This document shows positions 9,031 to 16,387 of a stretch of DNA of 23,167 bases, in pieces (position 1 is the first letter of the stretch; each line of letters opens with the position of its first letter). The translations under genes were made by a program, and so were the position numbers. The DNA lies in NCBI GenBank assembly GCA_031550925.1, contig JAVBOE010000019.1, positions 1-23,167 on the forward strand, written 5' to 3'. The notes below the pieces were generated by a model that saw only the letters and a list, made by a program, of their open reading frames with translations, was not told where the DNA came from and did not search any database. Source of the DNA: JAIRNF01 sp031550925 (lineage in GTDB: Bacteria > Bacteroidota > Bacteroidia > Bacteroidales > UBA932).

Positions 9031-10026
9031 CTATTTTGCTTTCTTCTGCCCTTTTTTCTTATAATACTCTTTAAACTTATACCAATAAGTTTGGACTTTA
9101 TCAACAACGTGATATGTACACCAATTTTCCGCTTCTAACAGAATTGGAGAAGTGGAATATTTTTTACGTATGCTGTTAACATATGATTGGAAATCTACAA
9201 TTGTGTCAATCGCTTCAAAATCAATTTTATTATTGGATTTTGCTTTGAGGAGAAACTTTTTTAAAGAGTCTTTGTTTTCAAGAGATTTTTCCGTGAAATC
9301 TATATCATTAAAATACTGCACCTTAATATCCTTCCAAATAGGGTATGTTACTAATCCAAAATGTTTTCTCTTGAGGACAACTAGGTATAATGTTTGATTG
9401 CCATAGGTACTATAATCAATTGCAGAATTTACCTGCTCCTTTTCTCTGCCTTTTCTCCCGTAGATTGACTTGTCAGAATAATACCTAATAGGGTTAATTA
9501 CCACAGTACCGTAATTATTAAAATAATCCGATATTGGATTCCACCCTTTTTTGAAAGAACTAACAATAACCTTACCTTGATTGGTGAATAGAATAATTTT
9601 TTTACTTATCTTATCATCAGCAAAAAGTTGAGATAAATTTACTAAGGCAGAACCAGAAGCATATTCTATTGCTGGCCCAAATCGGAATTCTTTTGTACTT
9701 AGCGCAGGAATTATGTGAAAATAGTTTTCATTTAAATCGTCTTTATCAAGCATGTCTAAATAAATATTATGCCCAAAGCGAACAAAAATATCAAAGATTA
9801 CCAGATCCTTATCTTTTAAATTTTCTAAAACAAGAGTATGGAAATAATTGTTAGATGATGTTACTGAAGATGAAACACCTATCCATCCACGAACCTTATG
9901 CCCATATTTTAGAATGTAAGTTTTGTAAGTAATTAGAAGCACAATTACGGACACAAACAGACTAATACTAGAAATTACAAGAATTAATAGATCAGATTTA
10001 TTTATATCTTTTAAAAAATCTTCCAT
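9031..10026 (-). CDS. Single-pass membrane-anchored protein, unknown family
   Basis: Not recognised. One strong transmembrane segment lies near the N-terminus (about residues 13-34, LLILVISSISLFVSVIVLLI), followed by the basic stretch KTYILKYGHK. The next ~130 residues look beta-rich (WIGVSSSVTSSNNYFHTLVLENLKDKDLVIFDIFVRF), suggesting a small beta-sandwich. The C-terminal third is helical and strongly basic, ending KEYYKKKGQKKAK. By the positive-inside rule the C-terminal domain is probably cytoplasmic. The gene is more AT-rich than mutS next to it. It precedes the pentapeptide-repeat gene by 21 bp, so a joint role is plausible. No promoter box was found in the 135-bp gap to mutS. Confidence 0.82.
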   Translation of the reverse strand: MEDFLKDINKSDLLILVISSISLFVSVIVLLITYKTYILKYGHKVRGWIGVSSSVTSSNNYFHTLVLENLKDKDLVIFDIFVRFGHNIYLDMLDKDDLNENYFHIIPALSTKEFRFGPAIEYASGSALVNLSQLFADDKISKKIILFTNQGKVIVSSFKKGWNPISDYFNNYGTVVINPIRYYSDKSIYGRKGREKEQVNSAIDYSTYGNQTLYLVVLKRKHFGLVTYPIWKDIKVQYFNDIDFTEKSLENKDSLKKFLLKAKSNNKIDFEAIDTIVDFQSYVNSIRKKYSTSPILLEAENWCTYHVVDKVQTYWYKFKEYYKKKGQKKAK

Positions 10027-10161
10027 TACTATTCTGTATCATAAAATTACTATTTGAGAAATAATTATGTGGTAGAATTTTTCGTTAAATGGTATTTGCA
10101 ACATCGCCCACAGTACCCCAAAATTTACAATCCAACTACAGTGTTTTCATTATCACATTTG

Positions 10162-12774
10162 CTACAGCCCCGTCAACTTCTTAATCTCGTTCAGCTTATT
10201 CAAAGCCTCTATAGGCGTAAGATTATTAAGATCAAGGTTTTTTACCTCATCACGAATTTGTTTCAGCACAGGGTCATCAAGCTGGAAGAAGCTTAGTTGA
10301 TATCCTTCACGCTGCTCTGCCATATCGTTTATGGGTTTCTCTAGCGAGCTCTTTTTACTTGATCCTTCCATCTCTTTAAGTATGGCTGTTGCCCTGTTTA
10401 CAACGCTTTGAGGCATACCTGCCATTTGCGCCACATGAATACCGAAGCTGTGCTCGCTTCCGCCACGTACCAATTTGCGAAGAAAGATTACACGGTCTTC
10501 CAGCTCCTTTACGCTTACGTTGTAGTTCTTAATCCGTCCGAATGATGACTCCATTTGATTCAGCTCGTGATAGTGCGTTGCAAACAGCGTTTTTGCCTTT
10601 GCCTGCGGATGCTCGTGCATGTACTCAACCATAGCCCAGGCAATAGATATACCATCATAGGTGCTTGTTCCGCGACCAATCTCATCGAGCAACACTAGCG
10701 AGCGGTTCGACAGGTTATTGAGGATGCTTGCCGTCTCAATCATCTCTACCATAAAAGTGGACTCGCCCTGCGATATGTTATCGCTGGCGCCAACGCGGGT
10801 AAAGATTTTATCAACGGGACCAATGGTTACAGCCTCTGCAGGCACGTAGCAGCCTATCTGTGAAAGCAACGCAATAAGCGCAGTCTGACGTAGCAACGCC
10901 GACTTACCCGACATGTTTGGTCCCGTAATAATAATGATTTGCTGATCTTTTCCATCAAGCAGTACATCATTGGCAACGTAAGTTTCTCCAACTGGCAATA
11001 GCTGCTCAATAACAGGGTGTCGCCCCTGACGGATATCAATAATATCTTCTTCTACCAGCTGTGGACGACAATAGTTATGCGTAGATGCTAATGAAGCAAA
11101 CGATAGCAAACAGTCGAGTTGAGCCAGTAGCGCAGCATTCAATTGAATGGCGCTAACGTAATCCAGTAGGCTCATCACAATATCGTTGAACAGCTGCTGC
11201 TCTATGGCTAGCATCTTCTCTTCGGCACCAAGAATTTTTTCTTCGTATATCTTCAGCTCTTCAGTGATATAACGCTCCGCACCCACAAGGGTTTGCTTGC
11301 GTATCCACTCAGGTGGAACCTTCTCTTTATGCGTATTGCGAACCTCTATGTAATACCCGAAAACGTTGTTGAAGCTGATTTTTAGCGAAGTGATACCCGT
11401 TCTCTCCACTTCTCGTTGCTGAATTTGTAGCAAAAACTCCTTGCTATTTTTAGTGATATTGCGTAGCTCATCTAAATCGACATTTACACCGTTTGCAATA
11501 ACATTACCCTTTGTCAGCTGGTTGGAAGGCTCGGGAAGTATCTCCTTCTCAATGCGGTCGCGAATGCTTTTACATACGTTCAGCTGCTCGCCAATTTTAC
11601 GTAGCATGGCGTTATCCGCTTGCTCGCAATATGCTTTTACAGGCCCTATGGCTGCTAATGCTATTTTCAGCTGTACAACTTCGCGAGGAAGTATGCGACC
11701 CACAGATGCCTTTGATATCAGACGTTCTATGTCACCAACTTCATATAGCTTAGAGGTAATTTCCTGCCATGCATCTTCATCCGACAGGAAATGATCTACA
11801 ACATCCAGCCTATCGTTTATCGGTTTTATTTCTTTCAACGGTAACGATATCCAACGTTTCAGCAAACGTGAACCCATTGGCGAAACCGTTTTATCTATAA
11901 TACTGACAAGCGTGCGTGCATTTTCATTCAACGAATCAAACAGCTCGAGATTACGAACGGTAAACTTATCAAGCCAAACGTAGCGGTCTTCGTCAATACG
12001 CGAAACCGATGTAATATGGCGGATTCTATCATGTTGAGTCAGCTCAAGATAAAATAGAATTGCACCTGCGGCAACAATACCGTAAGTATAGTTTTCTATT
12101 CCAAACCCCTTTAACGATGGCGTTTTGAAATGATTTACCAGTTTATCATAAGTAGCAGACTCTGAGAAAGCCCAGTCATCCAGCTTATAGGTGTATAGCT
12201 TATTGCCGAAATGCCTGGTAAAGTCATTGTCTTTTCCGCGCTGATAAAGTACCTCTTTAGGAGAGAAGTTACCCAGCAGCTTATCTACATACTCAAATGT
12301 ACCCTGCCCCACATAAAACTCGCCTGTAGAAGCATCAAGAAAAGCAACTCCGGCAGCATTTTTATCAATATGAATGCATGCAAGAAAATTATTTTCGCGG
12401 TGCTCCAAAACATTATCGCTGAATGTTATGCCGGGTGTTACCAGCTCTGTTACCCCACGCTTAACTAGCTTCTTTGTCAGCTTTGGGTCTTCCAGCTGTT
12501 CGCAGATAGCCACACGTTGTCCGGCACGTACCAGCTTAGGCAGGTATGTTTCTATGGCGTGATGTGGGAAGCCAGCCAGCTCAACAGAAGAAGCAGCACC
12601 GTTTGCACGTTTGGTTAGGGTTATACCAAGTATTTCGCTGGTTTTTATCGCATCTTCGCCAAAAGTCTCGTAAAAATCGCCCATACGAAACAACAGTATG
12701 GCATCAGGGTGTTTTGCCTTGATAGTTTGATACTGCTGCATTAACGGTGTCTCTACCGGTTTCTTTTGACTCAT
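10162..12774 (-). CDS. mutS: DNA mismatch repair protein MutS
   Basis: Mismatch-recognition ATPase that starts methyl-independent or MutL-dependent mismatch repair. Its 870 residues are standard for MutS1. The N-terminal domain has the Phe-X-Glu mismatch-reading motif (F34-Y35-E36 in MGDFYETF). The connector, lever and clamp domains occupy the middle. The ATPase domain shows Walker A (TGPNMSGKSALLRQ) and Walker B (LVLLDEIGRGTSTYDG), with FATHYHEL after it. The C-terminal segment ends in a short helical tail. A -7 box (TATCTTTG on minus) lies 32 nt upstream of the ATG. The gene stands alone and is divergent from the SAM-hydrolase/mazG run. Confidence 0.99.
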   Translation of the reverse strand: MSQKKPVETPLMQQYQTIKAKHPDAILLFRMGDFYETFGEDAIKTSEILGITLTKRANGAASSVELAGFPHHAIETYLPKLVRAGQRVAICEQLEDPKLTKKLVKRGVTELVTPGITFSDNVLEHRENNFLACIHIDKNAAGVAFLDASTGEFYVGQGTFEYVDKLLGNFSPKEVLYQRGKDNDFTRHFGNKLYTYKLDDWAFSESATYDKLVNHFKTPSLKGFGIENYTYGIVAAGAILFYLELTQHDRIRHITSVSRIDEDRYVWLDKFTVRNLELFDSLNENARTLVSIIDKTVSPMGSRLLKRWISLPLKEIKPINDRLDVVDHFLSDEDAWQEITSKLYEVGDIERLISKASVGRILPREVVQLKIALAAIGPVKAYCEQADNAMLRKIGEQLNVCKSIRDRIEKEILPEPSNQLTKGNVIANGVNVDLDELRNITKNSKEFLLQIQQREVERTGITSLKISFNNVFGYYIEVRNTHKEKVPPEWIRKQTLVGAERYITEELKIYEEKILGAEEKMLAIEQQLFNDIVMSLLDYVSAIQLNAALLAQLDCLLSFASLASTHNYCRPQLVEEDIIDIRQGRHPVIEQLLPVGETYVANDVLLDGKDQQIIIITGPNMSGKSALLRQTALIALLSQIGCYVPAEAVTIGPVDKIFTRVGASDNISQGESTFMVEMIETASILNNLSNRSLVLLDEIGRGTSTYDGISIAWAMVEYMHEHPQAKAKTLFATHYHELNQMESSFGRIKNYNVSVKELEDRVIFLRKLVRGGSEHSFGIHVAQMAGMPQSVVNRATAILKEMEGSSKKSSLEKPINDMAEQREGYQLSFFQLDDPVLKQIRDEVKNLDLNNLTPIEALNKLNEIKKLTGL

Positions 12775-12784
12775 ATGGTGTTGA

Positions 12785-12820
12785 AATTTCTTATTAAAAG
12801 GATTTCAAAGATAAGAAATT
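12785..12820. repeat. 10-bp inverted repeat around the mutS -7 box
   Basis: aatttcttat (12785-12794) and ataagaaatt (12811-12820) are exact reverse complements separated by 16 nt. The predicted mutS -7 box (12806-12813) overlaps the right arm, so the palindrome could be an operator or a leader hairpin. No regulator can be named. Confidence 0.45.
12806..12813 (-). promoter_or_regulatory. -7 box of mutS (TATCTTTG on minus)
   Basis: CAAAGATA on the plus strand reads TATCTTTG on the minus strand and fits TAnnTTTG. Predicted transcription start is near 12801, with a leader of about 26 nt. No -33 TTTG is seen at normal spacing. Confidence 0.5.
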
Positions 12821-12836
12821 AAAAAGATTTTTGGGA

Positions 12837-12973
12837 ATCACGATATCCGTATCAAGTATCACGAATTTTGCAAAACATATCAGCTACTAAGCTAAATCCC
12901 TCATTGTGAAAATATTTTAGAATTATAAATTTTAATCAGCTAATGTCGTGATACTTGATACATAAATCGTGAT
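12837..12973. repeat. 137-bp element bounded by 28-bp inverted repeats
   Basis: Arms 12837-12864 and 12946-12973 are reverse complements at 25 of 28 positions, including an unbroken 16-nt run (GTATCAAGTATCACGA and its complement). Each arm holds two copies of the 8-mer ATCACGAT/TATCACGA type, so the element carries four. The 81-nt interior is AT-rich, has two direct copies of ATCAGCTA (12879-12886 and 12935-12942), and has no gene. It sits between the divergent mutS and SAM-hydrolase genes. It looks like a small interspersed or MITE-like repeat, or a large operator. Confidence 0.75.
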
Positions 12974-13030
12974 ACTAATAAACTCAGATTAAATTCTTAA
13001 TTTTACGGTTTATATTTCAACTTGTTGGCA

Positions 13031-13804
13031 ATGCCTATTGTAACACTTACAACAGATTGGGGAAACGGCGATTACTATCTTGGTCGCTTAAAAGGACGGA
13101 TACTCTCATCCGCTCCCGATGTTGTATTTGCCGATATCACACACTATGTTCAGCCGTTTAATACGCTACAGGCAGCGTATATACTACGAAACACTTATTC
13201 TTGTTATCCAAAGGGCAGCATACATATTGTGGGTGTGAATAGTGAGCCTTCTCCGTCTAACCCCATTGCCGCAATATGGGCAGAAGATTATTTCTTTATC
13301 GGACCTAACGACGGCATGTTCAGCATTGTTTTGGATAACGAACCGGATGGAATTGTACTGCTAAATTCCGACGAAAAACACAGCGGATTTCGCGCGCTTG
13401 AGATGATTGCCGTTGCCGTCAAATGTATCTGTAATCGCCAACCCCTTACTAATATTGGTGTTGAAACAACACTAAAAAAAGAACATGTTGGGAAAGCGGT
13501 TTACAATGAAGACTCTATTTCCGGACTTGTAAGCTATATCGACTCATTTGGAAATGCGATTACCAATATTCCACGCGAGCTGTTTTTTCGTGTGGGTCAG
13601 GGGCGGCGATTTGAAATTCTTGTACAAAGCAACTTCAATAAAATAGAAGAGATTTCAAACCATTATGACGATGTTCGATCGGGCAGAATGCTTGCCATTT
13701 TCAACTCTTTCGATTTGCTGGAGCTAGCCATAAACAAGGGAAATATGGCGCAGCTTGAGAGTCTCGAAAACAAATCGAGCATACGAGTTAAATTTTATGA
13801 TTAA
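13031..13804 (+). CDS. SAM hydroxide adenosyltransferase (DUF62) family protein, divergent
   Basis: A member of the family that hydrolyses S-adenosylmethionine to adenosine and methionine and is related to fluorinase and chlorinase. The N-terminal motif TLTTDWGNGDYYLGRLKG (D9) and ADITH (35-39) are clear. Positions that usually read DPGVGxxR here read NSEPSPSN (70-77), PDNG reads PNDG (92-95), and FHGRD reads HSGFRALEM. The Asp and Arg of the triad described for archaeal members therefore seem replaced, so activity is uncertain. The ATG at 13031 is preferred over the TTG at 13022 because MPIVTLTTDWG matches the family start. An imperfect -7 box (TATATTTC, 13011-13018) is close by. mazG follows after 18 bp, suggesting one operon. 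Confidence 0.9.
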   Translation: MPIVTLTTDWGNGDYYLGRLKGRILSSAPDVVFADITHYVQPFNTLQAAYILRNTYSCYPKGSIHIVGVNSEPSPSNPIAAIWAEDYFFIGPNDGMFSIVLDNEPDGIVLLNSDEKHSGFRALEMIAVAVKCICNRQPLTNIGVETTLKKEHVGKAVYNEDSISGLVSYIDSFGNAITNIPRELFFRVGQGRRFEILVQSNFNKIEEISNHYDDVRSGRMLAIFNSFDLLELAINKGNMAQLESLENKSSIRVKFYD

Positions 13805-13822
13805 AAATATCTACGACATATC

Positions 13823-14623
13823 ATGGCTAACGAAACACCAACAGTAACCAACGACGAACGACTAATTGCCTTTAACCGCTTACTTGATATCATGGATGAA
13901 TTGCGCGAAAAATGCCCATGGGATCACGAACAAACATTTGAAAGCCTTCGTACGCTTACCATAGAAGAAACCTACGAACTCGCAGATGCCATCCTTACGC
14001 GCGATATGAGCAACATTAAAAAAGAATTGGGCGATATTCTTCTGCACATCGTATTCTATGCAAAACTGGGCGATGAAGAAAAACAGTTCAACATTACTGA
14101 TGTTATCAATAGCCTATGTAATAAGCTGGTGTATCGCCATCCGCATGTGTTTGGTGAGATACAGGTAAACGGCTCTAATCAAGTGGTACAGAACTGGGAG
14201 CAGCTGAAGATAAAAGAAAAAGACGGCAACAAGACGGTACTATCGGGTGTGCCAACCGGTATGCCTGCTTTGGCTAAAGCCAACCGCATACAAGAAAAGG
14301 TTGCTGCCGTTGGGTTTGATTGGGAAGAACGCCAACAAGTTTGGGATAAGGTAAAAGAGGAGTTTAGCGAGCTACAGCAAGAAATTGAGAATGCTGACCA
14401 GAAACGCATGGAGCAAGAATTCGGCGATTTATTTTTCTCGCTTGTAAACGCTGCACGCCTTTATGGCATTGACCCCGAAGCCGCTCTTGAACGTACCAAT
14501 CAGAAATTTAAAAAACGCTTTGGATATCTTGAGCAAAAAACCATAAAGCAAGGGCAGTCGCTAAAAGATATGAGCCTTGACGCGATGAACGAGATTTGGG
14601 AAGAAGCAAAAGCGTTTGATTAA
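13823..14623 (+). CDS. mazG: Nucleoside triphosphate pyrophosphohydrolase MazG
   Basis: Cytoplasmic enzyme that hydrolyses (d)NTPs to monophosphates and pyrophosphate, cleaning the nucleotide pool and affecting stringent response. The 266 residues cover two tandem MazG domains. The first has KCPWDHEQT (30-38) and the metal-binding helix pair EETYE (48-52) plus ELGD (68-71). The second has EEFSELQQEIE and EQEFGDLFFSLVNAARLYGIDP. RHPHVFGE links them, as in Escherichia coli MazG. It follows the SAM-hydrolase homologue by 18 bp. No mazE/mazF toxin-antitoxin genes are present. Confidence 0.97.
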   Translation: MANETPTVTNDERLIAFNRLLDIMDELREKCPWDHEQTFESLRTLTIEETYELADAILTRDMSNIKKELGDILLHIVFYAKLGDEEKQFNITDVINSLCNKLVYRHPHVFGEIQVNGSNQVVQNWEQLKIKEKDGNKTVLSGVPTGMPALAKANRIQEKVAAVGFDWEERQQVWDKVKEEFSELQQEIENADQKRMEQEFGDLFFSLVNAARLYGIDPEAALERTNQKFKKRFGYLEQKTIKQGQSLKDMSLDAMNEIWEEAKAFD

Positions 14624-14664
14624 GTAATAAAACCACCAACCACAGAAAAGTAAAGTACGCTAGA

Positions 14665-15456
14665 ATGATGATTCAGGCTGAATTTGTAGAGAAAGTCAAA
14701 GCCACGCTAAAAGACGATAAGTCTGTTCTTGGTGTTACCATTGGCGGCTCGTGGTTAGCCAATGAGATAGACGAATACTCTGATGTTGATCTGATCATTG
14801 TTACAAAAGAAAAAGTATCCGACAGCAAAGAGAAAATGCTCAGCTATGCCAAGCGTTTTGGAACCCTACTATCGGCATTTACCGGCGAACATGTTGGCGA
14901 ACCACGACTTCTTATTTGCCTATACGATAACCCTCTTTTACATGTGGACATTAAGTTCTTGACGTTAGAAGAAGTTCATCCTCGTATAGAAACACCTTTC
15001 ATTTTATTAGATACAGATAACTTACTAAAGAACGTATATACGCAATCGAAAGCAGAATATCCACACCCCGACTACCAATGGATAGAAGACCGTTTTTGGG
15101 TATGGATTCACTACATGCTACTAAAAATTGGCAGAGGAGAATTTATGGAGACGTATGACAGTTTTGATTTTATGAGAAGGGTTGTCTTTGGTCCATTGCT
15201 ACATATTAAAAACGGTAAACTACCACGTGGTGTAAGAAAGGTTGAATTTGAGCTAAGCGAAGCAGACCTTAACGACTTAAAATCTACACTACCCTGCTAC
15301 AATAAGGAATCGCTATTTAAAACGCTGAGAAATGCTGTTACTCTATATCGCAAGCTAAGAAATACGCTATATGGTAATGATATTAACAGACAAGAAGTGG
15401 CTGAAAAAAGCGTTATGAAATACTTTGATGAGCTTGAAGCAAAGATGATAAAGTAA
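14665..15456 (+). CDS. Nucleotidyltransferase-fold protein
   Basis: A predicted DNA polymerase-beta-type nucleotidyltransferase. The signature GGS (27-29) is followed by D40-x-D42 in YSDVDLIIV. A third acidic residue, D95 in LLHVDIKFLT, completes the metal-binding triad, so the protein is probably active. The C-terminal half is helical and resembles the substrate-binding half of aminoglycoside adenylyltransferases and related small-molecule nucleotidyltransferases, but the substrate cannot be read from sequence. It starts 41 bp after mazG on the same strand and may be cotranscribed. Two adjacent ATGs exist; the first is given. It lies next to a chloramphenicol acetyltransferase remnant. Confidence 0.85.
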   Translation: MMIQAEFVEKVKATLKDDKSVLGVTIGGSWLANEIDEYSDVDLIIVTKEKVSDSKEKMLSYAKRFGTLLSAFTGEHVGEPRLLICLYDNPLLHVDIKFLTLEEVHPRIETPFILLDTDNLLKNVYTQSKAEYPHPDYQWIEDRFWVWIHYMLLKIGRGEFMETYDSFDFMRRVVFGPLLHIKNGKLPRGVRKVEFELSEADLNDLKSTLPCYNKESLFKTLRNAVTLYRKLRNTLYGNDINRQEVAEKSVMKYFDELEAKMIK

Positions 15457-15485
15457 GAAATACACCCCCTCTTACCTGTTAATTA

Positions 15486-15641
15486 TCAAATCGAAATATT
15501 CGGCTTACCTAGATAGGCTTCTATCTTACGAAAGAAATTTACGATATAAAAACCGTCAACAAAACCATGATGTACGGCAAGCGTAATAGGCATTGTGGTC
15601 TTTCCTTCTCGCCGAATAGCCTTGCCTACTGTAAATGAACA
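15486..15641 (-). pseudogene. cat: 3' remnant of a chloramphenicol O-acetyltransferase gene
   Basis: The minus strand reads, in one open frame ending at the TGA at 15486-15488, about 50 codons that include SFTVGKAIRREGKTTMPI and VHHGFVDGFY. The HHxxxDG signature carries the catalytic histidine of chloramphenicol acetyltransferase, and this block is followed by about 23 residues, as at the natural C-terminus of the family. Full-length enzymes are about 210-220 residues, so roughly three quarters is missing. The homology stops at about 15641, exactly where the GC-rich hairpin 15643-15662 begins, and no start codon or promoter remains. This is a truncated, nonfunctional relic. Confidence 0.85.
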
Positions 15642-15642
15642 A

Positions 15643-15662
15643 CCCCGCAGCAAGCTGCGGGG
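15643..15662. repeat. GC-rich hairpin at the cat breakpoint
   Basis: CCCCGCAG (15643-15650) pairs perfectly with CTGCGGGG (15655-15662) around loop CAAG. It marks the point where chloramphenicol acetyltransferase homology ends. Confidence 0.75.
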
Positions 15663-15763
15663 AATTTAACCCTTAGAGATTAAAAACTGTTCAAATTTGA
15701 TAGGTGAAATACTTACAAGCCGTGCTTTACGTTAGTATCAGCTGTTGGCAGGCATTTTCTCTC

Positions 15764-15804
15764 CCTACTTTTTCCTTGATGAAAAAGTAGGCAAAAAATC
15801 AAGG
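15764..15804. repeat. Two mutually exclusive hairpins
   Basis: CCTACTTTTTC (15764-15774) pairs with GAAAAAGTAGG (15781-15791) with loop CTTGAT. CCTTGAT (15774-15780) can instead pair with ATCAAGG (15798-15804). The second stem uses the loop of the first, so only one can form at a time. Confidence 0.6.
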
Positions 15805-15819
15805 TTGCCCGACGCTACA

Positions 15820-15884
15820 CCCCCTCCCTAACCCTCCCCCGAAGGGTGAGGGGACCTCCCTCCCTTGGGCAGGGCTGGGGTGGG
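15820..15884. other. G-quadruplex motifs on both strands
   Basis: On the minus strand 15820-15840 gives four G-runs of 5, 3, 3 and 5 with loops of 1, 3 and 1. On the plus strand 15867-15884 reads GGGCAGGGCTGGGGTGGG, four G-runs with loops of 2, 2 and 1. The two blocks are also partly complementary, so a long foldback competes with quadruplex formation. Confidence 0.7.
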
Positions 15885-16219
15885 TGACCATGCGCTAATA
15901 AGCTGTTTGCAGCTTTTTTCTTGCTAAAGCTGAATAGCATCTGCGAAATGCAATTCTGCTATAAAAGAAAAGTCCATACTAAAAATTTTTCGTTCAAGTG
16001 AAGCCGAGAGGCGGAGCGCATTAAAAATTTCTATCCCTTTTTGGGGCGCCAAAAAGTATGAAGAAAATACTACGAAGCTTAAAAGATAATAGCAGCAAGA
16101 TCGTACAATAGCTTTAACGATGCCTAACAAAAGTAGCGAGTGAAATTTAAACAGTTTCTCAAAAGTGGCAAGAACAAACAACGGCTTTTTGATGTTTAGA
16201 TAAGAATGGTATAAAAACA

Positions 16220-16243
16220 GAGTCGCCCTCCCCAGGGCGACTC
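16220..16243 (-). terminator. Strong hairpin, terminator-like on the minus strand
   Basis: GAGTCGCCCT (16220-16229) pairs perfectly with AGGGCGACTC (16234-16243) around CCCC. On the minus strand it is followed by TGTTTTTATA, a T-rich tail. No minus-strand gene that needs it is visible to the right, so it may simply be part of the repeat block. Confidence 0.5.
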
Positions 16244-16387
16244 TCCCAAAAACCACCAATAACCAGAAAAACTATCCAAGAATTAGATATCATGAAATAT
16301 CTAACCGTTTTTCATTATTATAAACAAGCTGTTTCTTCTTTTGTTCGCATAAAAGACAAAAAAAATATTATTTAACAACTTTGTATA

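Larger units (their letters stand above)
15642..16260. repeat. Gene-free patchwork of intergenic repeats
   Basis: About 620 bases with no convincing gene. It is a chain of structured pieces: a CCCCGCAG/CTGCGGGG hairpin, a pair of competing hairpins, a C-rich then G-rich block, an AT-rich middle with gcgcc-containing segments near 16010-16060, and a final hairpin at 16220-16243. Base composition changes sharply from piece to piece, unlike the flanking genes. Such mosaics are typical of interspersed repeats accumulated at a disrupted locus. A 111-codon open frame on the minus strand (15924-16259) has no family features and is not called. Confidence 0.6.

Noticed and set aside
10054..10296. An 80-codon plus-strand frame across the 3' end of mutS
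   Set aside because: It is antisense to mutS coding sequence, and its translation has no features of a real protein.
13022..13030. TTG start nine bases upstream for the SAM-hydrolase homologue
   Set aside because: It adds only MLA before the conserved MPIVTLTTDWG start. The ATG at 13031 is the normal family start.
13823..14623. mazG as part of a mazEF toxin-antitoxin locus
   Set aside because: No mazE or mazF gene is adjacent; the neighbours are a SAM-hydrolase homologue and a nucleotidyltransferase.
15924..16259. A 111-codon open frame on the minus strand in the repeat block
   Set aside because: No domain, signal peptide or family resemblance. It begins at a hairpin and runs through repeat sequence of changing composition, so it looks accidental.
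15643..16260. Possible CRISPR array or transposase remnant in the repeat block
   Set aside because: No regularly spaced identical repeats with unique spacers, and no transposase motif in any frame.
16283..16304. Hairpin TTAGATAT/ATATCTAA followed by a short T-run
   Set aside because: The stem is only 8 bp and all but two pairs are A-T. In AT-rich DNA this is easily accidental, and no transcript needs it.
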